Positions 1 to 12,800 of a stretch of DNA of 64,000 nucleotides are shown in pieces. The stretch is from assembly GCF_018143015.1 (NCBI RefSeq), contig NC_054754.1, positions 22,134,875-22,198,874 on the forward strand. Reading direction: 5' to 3'. Both the position numbers and the translations under genes were made by a program. Numbering within the stretch: the stretch's first letter is position 1; each line of letters begins with the position of its first letter. The notes below the pieces were generated by a model that was not told the origin of the DNA, made no database searches, and worked only from the letters and a program-made list of their open reading frames with translations. The DNA comes from Lytechinus variegatus. Taxonomy: Eukaryota > Echinodermata > Echinoidea > Temnopleuroida > Toxopneustidae.

Positions 1-1600
1 AAAAAATATTTTTATCATGTATTCAAAAATTTATTAATTAATAAACATTTTGATTTGAAGCTTTAAAAGAAATTTAAAAATACATTTCATGCAGAAAGTC
101 TAATAGTAATACTGATATAGATACAATTGTATACTTATGTTATGTTTGTTGTTTTGTATTTCCTGATGCATTTTTTTATTGTGTTGTTTTGTGTTAATTT
201 CAGGATCACTAACTTATAAGTTCCTTGTAACTTCTCAGTGATCCCTCCACTATTCTTGAATATACTCACTTTTGTTATAATGTATTTTATTGAAATATTT
301 ATTCTTCTTGATTTGTATGTTTTTTAAGATTGTGGTAAATAAAGTTTCAATTTGAAATATTACTTTCTAATCTTGATATTCGTGATTTAATTAATCCACC
401 AATTTATATTCCGTGAAAGATATGTGATGATGATGTTATTGCTACCAAACTGTGTTGTGATGAAATGGCACTGAAGATTACTTCTATATGACTGGAATAT
501 GATGGTGCTACTGATTGATTGATTGATTCTGTATGTCGGGTATCCATGCATGGGTATAATACTAGTACAACAGGTATTTAGTATCAAAATAACATGCGTG
601 GCAAGATAGCCCATAAAAGCCATTGCAACATGGCATACTGTGACATTCAGGTGCAGCTGAATTAAAGACATGAATGAGTTTGATTTTAAAAGTGGGATAG
701 AAATTAAAATGAAATGAGAATAATTGTTTGCTCGCATGATTATGTGGAATGTGTGTGTGTGGAAGAAAGAGAGGGGGGGGGGGTGGAATCGATAGAGAAA
801 TATAGGGGGTGGGCAGGTACAAAATTTTTATTTTATTTGGAAGTGACCTTTAAGATAGTCTTGATGAGAGCAAATACATGGGGGGGGGGAACTGGGCTCT
901 CTTTTGTTCCCATCCCAAACTCAGACTTTAAAAAACAAATCTTCATAAGATTTGCACCAGATTGTTCATTTCAATTTCAAAATAAAGACAAAATGACCTG
1001 ATTGCTCTCTTGCTCAGATTTTTCTCATCATTTTAAGTATTTACCCCACCCCCCAAAATAATAAACAAATATTTGTGGCTATTCATGAAGTGTAATGAAA
1101 ATAATGGGCAGTGATGAACACCAATACTATAGAGCAAGCAGATCCCTAAGTTCAATCCTACTAATGAATCTCTTGTAAGCTTCCAAAATGTCTTCCAGGG
1201 AAATATCTAGCAAATAAATAAGTGAATTAATTGATGTAGTAATAATCGCGAAAGAATTAAAAATATGTAAACAAGAAAAGATGAATAAACAACTGAATAC
1301 CTTGAGGGGGGGGTGAACGGGGATGATCATAATGACGTGAATTTACCAAAGACGCAGCTCTATGAATACATTTCATATTCAATCACGTCGCGTATTATGC
1401 TAATTTGTGACAATTTGCTTATTTGCATATTTTTACGCTGTGCGCGCAGGCCAATTTATGACCACACCTCTGTTTCGCTGGTGTGCCATGAAGTTGCGGT
1501 GTCCATAGCCTTGTACGCGAAAAATGGGAGCAGTGTGCACTTTTGACCTTCCAAAATTTCCCCATGTCTGACCGGATGCAGAAGCGGAGTTTCACCCCCC
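1..1600. other. AT-rich spacer, no gene recognised
   Basis: No open frame here looks like a real protein. Bases 203-244 form an inverted repeat (GGATCACT ... AGTGATCC) just after a splice-acceptor-like tract ending in TTTCAG. An AATAAA polyadenylation-like signal lies at 338-343. Together these could be the terminal non-coding exon of a gene lying to the left, but nothing confirms it. G-runs occur near 775 and 880. The junction with the tandem array is near 1600-1630. Confidence 0.4.
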
Positions 1601-3078
1601 TGGCCGAACTCCACAGCAGTGCCACTCCTTTAACGGCCCGACCCGTATTATCATCACGATCATGCCCATGGACATGATGGAACGAATAACATTATTCAGC
1701 AATATTCCCGAACCCACGACACGAACATCAAAACTTTAAGCACATGTCCACTGCCAACTGCTCAATAATATGCAACACCGGCCACCGGGGGCTTTCCGTG
1801 GCCTTAAAACTATATACTGCGGCCCCCGGGAAGAGCGGTCTAACAAAAATGAAGTACCTGAGCGCTGAGCGTCATCCCTTGAGCAGCTAAAACGATGTAT
1901 TCACTTTTTTTTCTCATTTTTCATCGAACTAATACATATTTGTATTTTTTGCAGTATTTAATCAATCCTTAAGATCCATATAAATATTTTCATAAATATT
2001 TCATTTTCGTTTATTTATTCATTTATTTTATATTATCATTATTCGAGAGCAACAACGCTGCAGAGCTCATCATCCCGGTACCCTCGAGAAGTGGGGTGGT
2101 GGGAACGATGGGAAAGGATATCAGAGGTGCGATTTCAACAAAAAGGGGGTTAATTCAGAAAACTCCTGAGCTAAGCTTGCAAGTTACAATGGGAGGAGTG
2201 ACCATGACCAAGCCAAGAGCCCCTACAGAATCAGACTCGTCGTTTTCGCTGCCTTCTTCGCCTCCTACGACGTATTCAACGGCGGGTGGGCCGGGCGAAG
2301 TCTGTTGGGCAAACCTTTCACTCGAGTATTAAAAGGGTCTGAATCGCAGCCTACTCCTGCTTTGTGTACTGAAGGACCTCTCGCTAAACTGCAAGATTCT
2401 AGAGAATAAATAAACATACATATATGTACATGTACTAATACATGTGAATACCTATATATGAGGCTGTTTATTATTTTTTTGTGTGTATATATTCAGGCTT
2501 ATTTTTTAGGCTGACTTTAAAGTAGTATGTCGCATAACAATGTATAAATGTATATATGTAAATAGAGAGGAGGTGGAAAAAAAGACAACAAAACATTTAT
2601 ATCTGGAGATTCTATTGGGAATTCCATATAGATACAATTTTCTTTCTTCTGTTTCTCTCGGATTTTTAATAAACCAAAGGTACGGCAGTACAGCGCTTAT
2701 AAATGCTTTCGAAAGACACTTTATTAAAACCAATAAACTAACACCCACATCCATGAAAGGAAAACACAAGCACGAGTACTAACTGTTAAATCTAACAAAC
2801 GATGTTTAAACAAAATACTCATAAGATTTGAATACTACACAACGCCTTTCCTCGGTGAATCTATATCTCACACACAGTGCAATATAACAGAATCGAATGT
2901 CGAGAGCTGTACAGGGGAGGGTGAAATCCCTCTCGTTTAGCCTGGCGGAAATCATCGGATATCGATGGATAGCGCCACCTCTACACTAAACTCAACCAAC
3001 CAACCAACCTGCTCCTCCGAGGACCCGAGGGGTACCTATATATACTACTACTAGTACTACGCTTGGCATGCTTGGGGG

Positions 3079-3176
3079 CATAGGCGGCGGAGCAGAGGAT
3101 TATCTTTTGTGTTTGGGGGGGACGCAACGATAGCCGTCCCCCCAAACACAAAAGATAATCCTCTGCTCCGCCGCCA
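3079..3176. mobile_element. Short foldback (hairpin) insertion with 11-bp target duplication
   Basis: The arms at 3083-3124 and 3135-3175 are complementary apart from one extra G, with a 10-nt loop. ATGCTTGGGGG flanks the insert on both sides (3068-3078 and 3177-3187). The corresponding U block at about 8706-8735 has this site once and lacks the hairpin, so it is an empty site. Structure and duplication length suggest a foldback or Mutator-like MITE. There is no coding capacity. Confidence 0.75.
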
Positions 3177-3395
3177 ATGCTTGGGGGAATACCCAACAAT
3201 ATTTATCGATCGTGCTTGTGGAAAATGCTGCGCGAACGTACACAAAAGTCCATGCGATATTTTCAAAAGTTGTGCAATAGGCCTATCGTCAAGCTGTTTT
3301 TCAGGTTTCGTCGCTCTATGACGTCATACCGTTGCTACGGATTATCTTTTCTATAATCCATATTTCATAATTTATGGATACATTATTCATAATTA

Positions 3396-3950
3396 GGCTC
3401 CTCCGAGGACCAGAAGAGTACCTTTATATACTACACTCTCATGGTATAAAAATGTTTTAAGAAGATGAAACCCAAATCGAAAAACAGAAATGAGGCAATA
3501 AAATATCAAGGTTAGGGAGTAGAAAATGCATCCTATTTGAAATGGCATTTGGGCTGGTCGAACTTGTTGATGATAGTAATTCCGTTGATATTCCATGCTA
3601 ATAGTGAAAGCATTGATTGGTTTGCGAGGCCGCGGCACAAAATCTGCATCTGTGCAAATCATTAGTTTTTATTTATTTATTTATTCATCATTTATATTTT
3701 TATTTATCATTTATCTATTTATTTATTCATTAATATATTCATTCATTCATTTATTCATTCATTTATTAATTACTTATATTAATCTATTAATTTTTTTAAA
3801 TGTTATCATTATTCATTCTTGTATAGCAAATCTATTAAATAAACAATAAAAACACATAATATAATTAGTATTGAGCAAAGAGAAGAGACCAATACGAAAC
3901 AAACGGCAATTAGTCTGGCTTAAACGAAAACGCCGCACTCCAAAGCAGCG
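3396..3950. repeat. V block with ATTT/ATTC low-complexity tract
   Basis: It starts with a diverged junction motif and the text CATGGTATAAAAATG, then runs into a long ATTT/ATTC tract (about 3667-3790). A second copy is at 8937-9425. The two copies differ by small indels and in the length of the microsatellite. Confidence 0.6.
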
Positions 3951-4434
3951 CCACTCCTTTAACGGCCCGACCCGTATTATCATCACGATCATGCCCATGG
4001 ACATGATGGAACGAATAATATTATTTAGCAATATTCCCGAACCCACGACTCAAAAAAACATCAGAACTTTAAGCACATGTCCACTGCCAACTGCTCAATA
4101 ATATGCAACACCGGCCACCGGGGGCTTTCCGTGGCCTTAAAACTATATACTGCGGCCCCCGGGAAGAGCGGTCTAACAAAAATGAAGTACCTGAGCGCTG
4201 AGCGTCATCCCTTGAGCAGCTAAAACGATGTATTCACTTTTTGTTTTTATTTTTATTTTTCTCATTTTTCATCGAACTAATACATATTTGTATTTTTGCA
4301 GTATTTAATCAATCCTTAAGATCCATATAAATATTTACATAAATATTTCATTTTCGTTTATTTATTCATTTATTTTATATTATCATTATTCGAGAGCAAC
4401 GACGCTGCCAAGCTCATCATCCCGGTACCCTCGA

Positions 4435-5655
4435 GCAGAGGGGTGGTGGGAACGATGGGAAAGGATATCAGAGGTGGGATTTCAACAAAAAGGGGGTTAA
4501 TTCAGACAACTCCTGAGCTAAGCTTGCAAGTTACAATGGGAGGAGTGACCATGACCAAGCCAAGAGCCCCTACAGAATCAGACTCGTCGTTTTCGCTGCC
4601 TTCTTCGCCTCCTGCGACGTCTTCAACGGCGGGTGGGCCGGGCGAAGTCTGCTGGGCAAACCTTTCACTCGAGTATTAAAAGGGTCTGAATTGCAGCCTA
4701 CTCCTGCCTTGTGTACTGAAGGACCTCTCGCTTAACAGCAAGATTTGTATGTGTTAGTCTTTGCGTGGAGGCACACATGTTGGTCAAAGTTTCAATCAGG
4801 GTCTGTGCCTGCAGACTGCATGTAGGTGGGGTGATATATGCACATCCAGCCTTTGCTTTCCGCCAGAGCCAGTAAACTGCTCCCGGACTGAGCAGGCATT
4901 TCCTTGTAAAGTATAGTAAGAAAATGCTATAGGACGATGTTGCGGATGAGCGAAATCCTCCTGAAGCTGATACATGGACGTATTGCGACGTATTCAACGG
5001 CGGGTGGGCCGGGCGAAGTCTGTTGGGCAAACCTTTCACTCGAGTATTAAAAGGGTCTGAATCGCAGCCTACTCCTGCTTTGTGTACTGAAGGACCTCTC
5101 GCTAAACTGCAAGATTCTAGAGAATAAATAAACATACATATATGTACATGTACTAATACATGTGAATACCTATATATGAGGCTGTTTATTATTTTTTTGT
5201 GTGTATATATTCAGGCTTATTTTTTAGGCTGACTTTAAAGTAGTATGTCGCATAACAATGTATAAATGTATATATGTAAATAGAGAGGAGGTGGAAAAAA
5301 AAAGAATTAAAAAAAAGACAACAAATCATTTATATCTGGAGATTCTATTGGGAATTCCATATAGATACCATTTTCTTTCTTCTGTTTCTCTCGGATTTTT
5401 GATAAACCAAAGGTACGGCAAACAAAATACTCATAAGATTTGAATACTACACAACGCCTTTCCTCGGTGAATCTATATCTCACACACAAAATCGAATGTC
5501 GAGAGCTGTACAGGGAGGGTGAAATCCCTCTCGTTTAGCCTGGCGGAAATCATCGGATATCGATGGATAGCGCCACCTCTACACTAAACTCAACCAACCA
5601 ACCAACCTGCTCCTCCGAGGACCCGAGGGGTACGTATATATATTACTATATATAT
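4435..5655 (+). repeat. 1.22-kb Q'RST subunit, copy 1
   Basis: It starts at the GAGCAGAGGGGTGGTGGGAACG segment and ends in the TATATA junction motif. It contains two copies of a module of about 120 bp that runs from CGGGCGAAGTCTG through TATTAAAAGG to ACCTCTCGCT. It is about 1220 bp long, equal to the other two subunits once the MITE in copy 2 is subtracted. Confidence 0.75.
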
Positions 5656-5663
5656 ATATATAC

Positions 5664-7480
5664 GAGCAGAGGGGTGGTGGGAACGATGGGAAAGGATATC
5701 AGAGGTGGGATTTCAACAAAAGGGGGTTAATTCAGACAACTCCTGAGCTAAGCTTGCAAGTTACAATGGGAGGAGTGACCATGGCCAAGCCAAGAGCCCC
5801 TACAGAATCAGACTCGCCGTTTTCGCTGCCTTCTTCGCCTCCTGCGACGTCTTCAACGGCGGGTGGGCAGGGCGAAGTCTGCTGGGCAAACCTTTCACTC
5901 GAGTATTAAAAGGGTCTGAATTGCAGCCTACTCCTGCCTTGTGTACTGAAGGACCTCTCGCTTAAAGGGGAATCCAACCCAAATAAAAACTTGTTCTTAG
6001 GGGAATAAGAAAAATCAGACAAGTTGATAGGTGAAAGTTTGAACACTATCTGACAAATAATAAGAAAGTTATGATTTTTTTAAAGTTGTGAATATTGGTA
6101 ATCCCTGGATCCATGGAGACTGCAAATTGGCCACATATGCGATGTCACAGTGATGTAAGGCAAGGACTACTCTTCCATGTACTCCAATATATAAAATGGC
6201 TAATATGTCATTTTTTCAAATGTTTTACTTCAAGTTTTATTTTTCTTTCATGAGGACATAAAACAATATACTACCAGGGTTATATTTAGATTACTGCCCC
6301 AGGGGAATGGGCAGTTAGGAGAAAACCACAAATCCCTGATAATAAAGTACATGGCCTATGGGAAAGTTGTCCTTGCCTCTTGTCATAATTTACTTACCCA
6401 GTTGCCAATTTGAAATCTACATAATCATAGGGATTTCAATTTTAAAGCAGCCATAACTTTCTTATTGCTGGTCCAATTTCTTTCAAACTTTCACCATTCT
6501 GTTTTATCTATTTTTCTCCTTTCCAACACTACATTTTATGACCAAGGCTGGATTCCCCTTTAACAGCAAGATTTGTATGTGTTAGTCTTTGCGTGGAGGC
6601 ACACATGTTGGTCAAAGTTTCAATCAGGGTCTGTGCCTGCAGACTGCATGTAGGTGGGGTGATATATGCACATCCAGCCTTTGCTTTCCGCCAGAGCCAG
6701 TAAACTGCTCCCGGACTGAGCAGGCATTTCCTTGTAAAGTATAGTAAGAAAATGCTATAGGACGATGTTGCGGATGAGCGAAATCCTCCTGAAGCTGATA
6801 CATGGACGTATTGCGACGTATTCAACGGCGGGTGGGCCGGGCGAAGTCTGTTGGGCAAACCTTTCACTCGAGTATTAAAAGGGTCTGAATCGCAGCCTAC
6901 TCCTGCTTTGTGTACTGAAGGACCTCTCGCTAAACTGCAAGATTCTAGAGAATAAATAAACATACATATATGTACATGTACTAATACATGTGAATACCTA
7001 TACATGAGGCTGTTTATTATTTTTTGTGTGTATATATTCAGGCTTATTTTTTAGGCTGACTTTAAAGTAGTATGTCGCATAACAATGTATAAATGTATAT
7101 ATGTAAATAGAGAGGAGGTGGAAAAAAAAGACAACAAAACATTTATATCTGGAGATTCTATTGGGAATTCCATATAGATACAATTTTCTTTCTTCTGTTT
7201 CTCTCGGATTTTTAATAAACCAAAGGTACGGCAAACAAAATACTCATAAGATTTGAATACTACACAACGCCTTTCCTCGGTGAATCTATATCTCACACAC
7301 AGTGCAATATAACAGAATCGAATGTCGAGAGCTGTACAGGGGAGGATGATCCCTCTCGTTTAGCCTGGCGGAAATCATCGGATATCGATGGATAGCGCCA
7401 CCTCTACACTAAACTCAACCAACCAACCAACCTGCTCCTCCGAGGACCCGAGGGGTACCTATATATACTACTATATATAC
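5664..7480 (+). repeat. 1.22-kb Q'RST subunit, copy 2, carrying a MITE
   Basis: Length is 1817 bp. Removing the 594-bp MITE plus one duplicated TTAA leaves about 1219 bp, matching its neighbours. One A is lost from an A5 run near 5718 compared with copies 1 and 3, which breaks the small Q-block frame. That argues against coding potential. Confidence 0.75.
5966..6559. mobile_element. 594-bp MITE, TTAA target duplication
   Basis: Terminal inverted repeats are AGGGGAATCCAACC at the left and GGCTGGATTCCCCT at the right (one mismatch), flanked by TTAA at 5962-5965 and 6560-6563. The same site in the neighbouring subunits reads CTCGCTTAACAGC with a single TTAA. TTAA duplications are typical of piggyBac- and Kolobok-like elements, but a TA duplication fits equally well because TA lies inside TTAA. 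There is no coding frame, so mobility must depend on a transposase elsewhere. Confidence 0.75.
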
Positions 7481-8705
7481 GAGCAGAGGGGTGGTGGGAA
7501 CGATGGGAAAGGATATCAGAGGTGGGATTTCAACAAAAAGGGGGTTAATTCAGACAACTCCTGAGCTAAGCTTGCAAGTTACAATGGGAGGAGTGACCAT
7601 GGCCAAGCCAAGAGCCCCTACAGAATCAGACTCGCGCGTTTTCGCTGCCTTCTTCGCCTCCTCCGACGTCTTCAACGGCGGGTGGGCAGGGCGAAGTCTG
7701 CTGGGCAAACCTTTCACTCGAGTATTAAAAGGGTCTGAATTGCAGCCTACTCCTGCCTTGTGTACTGAAGACCTCTCGCTTAACAGCAAGATTTGTATGT
7801 GTTAGTCTTTGCGTGGAGGCACACATGTTGGTCAAAGTTTCAATCAGGGTCTGTGCCTGCAGACTGCATGTAGGTGGGGTGATATATGCACATCCAGCCT
7901 TTGCTTTCCGCCAGAGCCAGTAAACTGCTCCCGGACTGAGCAGGCATTTCCTTGTAAAGTATAGTAAGAAAATGCTATAGGACGATGTTGCGGATGAGCG
8001 AAATCCTCCTGAAGCTGATACATGGACGTATTGCGACGTATTCAACGGCGGGTGGGCCGGGCGAAGTCTGTTGGGCAAACCTTTCACTCGAGTATTAAAA
8101 GGGTCTGAATCGCAGCCTACTCCTGCTTTGTGTACTGAAGGACCTCTCGCTAAACTGCAAGATTCTAGAGAATAAATAAACATACATATATGTACATGTA
8201 CTAATACATGTGAATACCTATATATGAGGCTGTTTATTATTTTTTTGTGTGTATATATTCAGGCTTATTTTTTAGGCTGACTTTAAAGTAGTATGTCGCA
8301 TAACAATGTATAAATGTATATATGTAAATAGAGAGGAGGTGGAAAAAAAAGACAACAAAACATTTATATCTGGAGATTCTATTGGGAATTCCATATAGAT
8401 ACAATTTTCTTTCTTCTGTTTCTCTCGGATTTTTAATAAAACAAAGGTTGTTTAAACAAAATACTCATAAGATTTGAATACTACACAACGCCTTTCCTCG
8501 GTGAATCTATATCTCACACACAGTGCAATATAACAGAATCGAATGTCGAGAGCTGTACAGGGGAGGGTGAAATCCCTCTCGTTTAGCCTGGCGGAAATCA
8601 TCGGATATCGATGGATAGCGCCACCTCTACACTAAACTCAACCAACCAACCAACCTGCTCCTCCGAGGACCCGAGGGGTACCTATATATACTACTACTAC
8701 TAGTA
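7481..8705 (+). repeat. 1.22-kb Q'RST subunit, copy 3
   Basis: About 1225 bp, near-identical to copies 1 and 2. It differs by small indels, for example TCGCGCGTTTTC at 7633 where the other copies have TCGTCGTTTTC or TCGCCGTTTTC. It leads into the U and V blocks. Confidence 0.75.
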
Positions 8706-9871
8706 CTACGCTTGGCATGCTTGGGGGAATACCCAACAATATTTATCGATTGTGCTTGTGGAAAATGCTGCGCGAACGTACACAAAAGTCCATGCAATAT
8801 TTTCAAAAGTTGTGCAATAGGCCTATCGTCAAGCTGTTTTTCAGGTTTCGTCGCTCTATGACGTCATACCGTTGCTACGGATTATCTTTTCTATAATCCA
8901 TATTTCATAATTTATGGATACATAATTCATAATTAGGCTCCTCCGAGGACCAGAGGAGTACCTATATATACTACACTCTTATGGTATAAAAAATGTTTTA
9001 AGAAGATGAAACCCAAATCGAAAAACAGAAATGAGGCAATAAAAAATTAAGGTTAGGGAGTACGAAATGCATCCTATTTGAATTGGCGTTTGGGCTGGTC
9101 GAACTTGTTGACGATAGTAATTCCGTTGATATTCCATGCTAATAGTAAACGCATTGGTTGGTTTGCGAGGCCGCGGCACAAAAGCTGCATCTGTGCAAAT
9201 CATTAGTTTTTATTTATCATTTATCTATTTATTTATTCATTAATATATTCATTCATTCATTCATTTATTCATTCATTTATTAATTACTTATATTAATCTA
9301 TTAATTTTTTTTAATGTTATCATTATTCATTCTTGTATAGCAAATATTTTAAATAAACAATAAAAACACATAATATAATTAGTATTGAGCAAAGAGAAGA
9401 GACCAATACGAAACAAACGGCAATTAGTCTGGCTTAAACGAAAACGCCGCACTCCAAAGCAGCGCCACTCCTTTAACGGCCCGACCCGTATTATCATCAC
9501 GATCATGCCCATGGACATGATGGAACGAATAATATTATTTAGCAATATTCCCGAACCCACGACACGAATATCAAAACCTTAAGCAGATGTCCACTGCCAA
9601 CTGCTCAATAATATGCAACGCCGGCCACCGGGGGCTTTCCGTGGTATTAAAACTATATCCTGCGGCCCCCGGGAAGAGCGGTCTGACAAAAATGAAGTAG
9701 CTGCCGCTGAGCGTCATCCCTTGACCACTAAATAATAATAATAATAATAATAATAATGGGTATTTAGAGGCGCTAAAAACAAAAAGTACCATAGCGCGTA
9801 CAAAAGTATGAAACATTTAATATTTGCAATGATTACAATACAATATTCAAGATAAAAAGGAAAAATATTAA

Positions 9872-12800
9872 TTATTGAGGAAAAGGGTATGTCTTAAGGG
9901 ATGATTTGAAGCCAAGAACACTGGAAACATTTCTTATTGAAAGAGGGATAGCATTCCAAGTCTTGGCAGCTGCTACGGCAAACCGTTTTTCGGCAGAGGA
10001 GAGTTTTGACAAGGGAATGCAAAGTCTGCATGTGTCAGTGATTGAACGAAGATTACGAGTGGGTGTGTATAATTTGATGGTATTATTAAGATATTCAGGT
10101 GCTAATTGATTTAGAGTTTTGTATACGTATAAACAGACTTTAAACTGAATGCGTTGGAATAGAGGTAACCAGTGGAGTTCCTTAAGTAGGGGTGTAGTAT
10201 GAGTTCGGGATCCAAAGCCAAAAATTAAACGAGCGGCACGATTCTGTATAACTTCAAGCTTTCTTCTATCTCTAGCTGACAAAACAGTATATAAACTATT
10301 ACAGTAATCTAACCGAGAAAGGATAAGTGCTCGCACAGCATGGTGACATGTCTTAAGATCAATAAATCTACGAATCCTCCACAAATTGCTGAGATGATAA
10401 TTACAATTACGGACAACCTGATTTACTTGAGCAGACAGTGTGAACATGTTATCAATGCATACTCCAAGAACAGTAGTTTTAGTGGAGATGGGGATGCATT
10501 GACCATTAACATTAAGCTGAATATGTGATATTGATTGCAGATGGCGGGTAGAAGAACAAAGAGCTATGAATTCAGTTTTGCTATTATTCAGCTCGAGTTA
10601 ATTAGATGACATCCACCTACTAATTTCTGAAATACAAAGAGAGGTTTTCGCAAGTGTTTCATTTATATTTTCAAAAGAGCGCGGGTCAAAGGAACAATAC
10701 AGTTGTATATCATCTGCATAACAAATATACTGTAGACCATGTTTATTAATAATGTCAGAGATGGGAGTGATATACAAACTAAACAGAATCGGCCCGAGAA
10801 CTGACCCTTGGGGTACCCCAAACTCAGTGACCCACGGGTCAGACAACTCCCCGGCTATGCTTACCCTAGATGACCAACCAGTCAGGTAAGACTTAAACCA
10901 TTTAAGAGCTAGACCAGATATGTGAAATCGAGATTTTAAGCGATTCAGTAGTATGGTATGATCCACAGTGTCAAAAGCTGCACTTAGGTCCAATGAGACT
11001 AAGAAAACACACTTATGCTGATCGAAAAATGACAGAACGTCATTCTGCAATTTCAAAAGGGCTGTCTCAGTGCTGAAATAGGATCTATATGCTGACTGCA
11101 TTGGATCGTATAAGCCATTATCATTTACGTGTTCTGTTAGTTGAATTGATACTACCTTTTCTATCACTTTAGCAATATGTGAAATATTACTAACAGGCCT
11201 GTAATTACATAATGTGTCTTTATTCAGATTGTTTCTCTTGATTATTGGTGTAACTATAGCCTGGTGAACACCATCTGGAAATGTACCAGATGATAATGAG
11301 CTGTTTACAATAGAGGTCAGAGTAGGTATATTGCAATTGACAAGTTTTTTCAAAAGCCAAGTAGGTTGAGAATCTGACAAAGAAGTGGCATTAGACATAT
11401 TGTTCACAATGCGTTTGATATTATCCTCACTGACAACCTCAAAACAATTCAGCATACTTTCATGAAAAGAACTGACCTGATTTTCTACACTTCTAGGTTC
11501 AGATGTATTTGTGACATTGTTGCGGATATCACTTATCTTCTTGACAAAGAACAAAGAAAAACGATTTGCTAGATCAAGAGGATTATCATACTCGGGGAGA
11601 AACTTAACATTCTTGTGGAGCAGATTATTAACAACATTAAAAACTGTTTTGATATTGGCTTTACATAGTAACTCCGTATAGTATTTTTGCTTAGCCTTAA
11701 CTATGAGGTCGTTAACATGCTTGTTAGCTAGCTTAAAAGATGTGTGATCAGTGTCAGAAGAACTTTTGATCCATTTCCGTTCAATCCGTCTTCTTTCTCG
11801 ACGGGCAGTATGGATTTCCTCATTGAACCAAGGATTGCGAACCCTTGTGGAGCGGAGACATGATTTCTGTGGAGCAAACTCATTAACGCAGGCTGCAACA
11901 GATGTGTTATACGCAGTAAGAACTGAATCAACATCACCCGCCGAGGACAAGTCATTAAGTTTGTCAATCAGTGCCTCACTAAATCCTTCAATGTCCATTT
12001 CCTTGAAGTTCCTGAAAGTCCGCTTAACTTTCTTAACCACCGGCCGAGGATACCTGAGTACAAACCGGATGCAGTGATGATCAGACATGAGACTCTGATG
12101 AATGACAATGTCTTCAATGATGCAGCCATGACAGGTAGGACTGATGTCTGCAGAGTATTGTCCTTGACGATTACTCTCATCTCTGGTCATTACAAGGTCC
12201 AAAGTGTGACCCATGTTATGGGTAGCTCCGATGACATGTTGAACCAAGTTAGCAGATTCTATGATGGATAGGAACTGAGCTACATCAGACTTTGAAGGTT
12301 TATCGACGTGAATGTTAAAGTCCCCAAGAAGAAGAACACGCCCAGCCAATCGTGATATCTCAGCAGTAAGGTCATCGAATTCTCGAAGAAAGTCCGCTGT
12401 ACGGAGCTGATTCTGCACAGAAGGTGGTGGTCGGTAGACTACAAAGAAATGCACTTGACCTGCATTGCTAACAACGTGTGCAAGCTCAAATGTAGAATAG
12501 GTCATAGAGTTGTCCATTTTCAGCTGCAGTTGAAGTGGAGACTTAAAAATAACCGCGATGCCGCCATGAGGATCTGTTGGTCTTGGAGCATTCACAACCA
12601 CATATCCAGCTGGTAGGCATTCTGCGATGACGACTGGATCTTCTGCTCGAAGCCATGTTTCTGTTATAATCATTACATCAGTATTGTGTTCAGAAATATA
12701 ATCATTGAGTAGGAATGTCTTATTACGTACAGAGTGAGCATTCCATAAACATATCTTTAAACAGGACTCATGAACCTTTTTATTATTGGTATCAATAACA

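Larger units (their letters stand above)
1625..9725 (+). repeat. Higher-order tandem array (blocks P, Q, R, S, T, U, V)
   Basis: The same blocks recur in order. P is at about 1630-1905, 3955-4240 and 9430-9725. Q is at 1921-2395 and 4268-4735, and again at 13700-14130. U and V are at 3059-3860 and 8706-9380. Inside, a Q'RST subunit of about 1.22 kb is repeated three times from 4435 to 8705. The long unit starting at Q is 2347 bp between its first two copies. Short conserved frames such as MVGTMGKDIRG in Q, and a 150-residue minus-strand frame in R, are broken by single-base indels in other copies, so they do not look coding. P carries an inverted repeat (CCGGGGGC ... GCCCCCGG). No protein family was recognised. 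A non-autonomous retroelement or satellite-like array are both possible. Confidence 0.8.

Noticed and set aside
2096-2332. 78-residue plus-strand frame (MVGTMGKDIRG...) in the Q block
   Set aside because: Single-base indels in the copies at 5690 and 7630, and internal deletions at 13.9 kb, break it. No known domain.
4698-5135. Minus-strand frame of about 150 residues (SGGFRSSATSSYSIFLL...) present in three copies of the array
   Set aside because: It is kept only because the underlying DNA is near-identical between recent copies. It has no domain, its ends differ between copies, and the R copies at 14.1 kb and 52.7 kb do not keep the frame.
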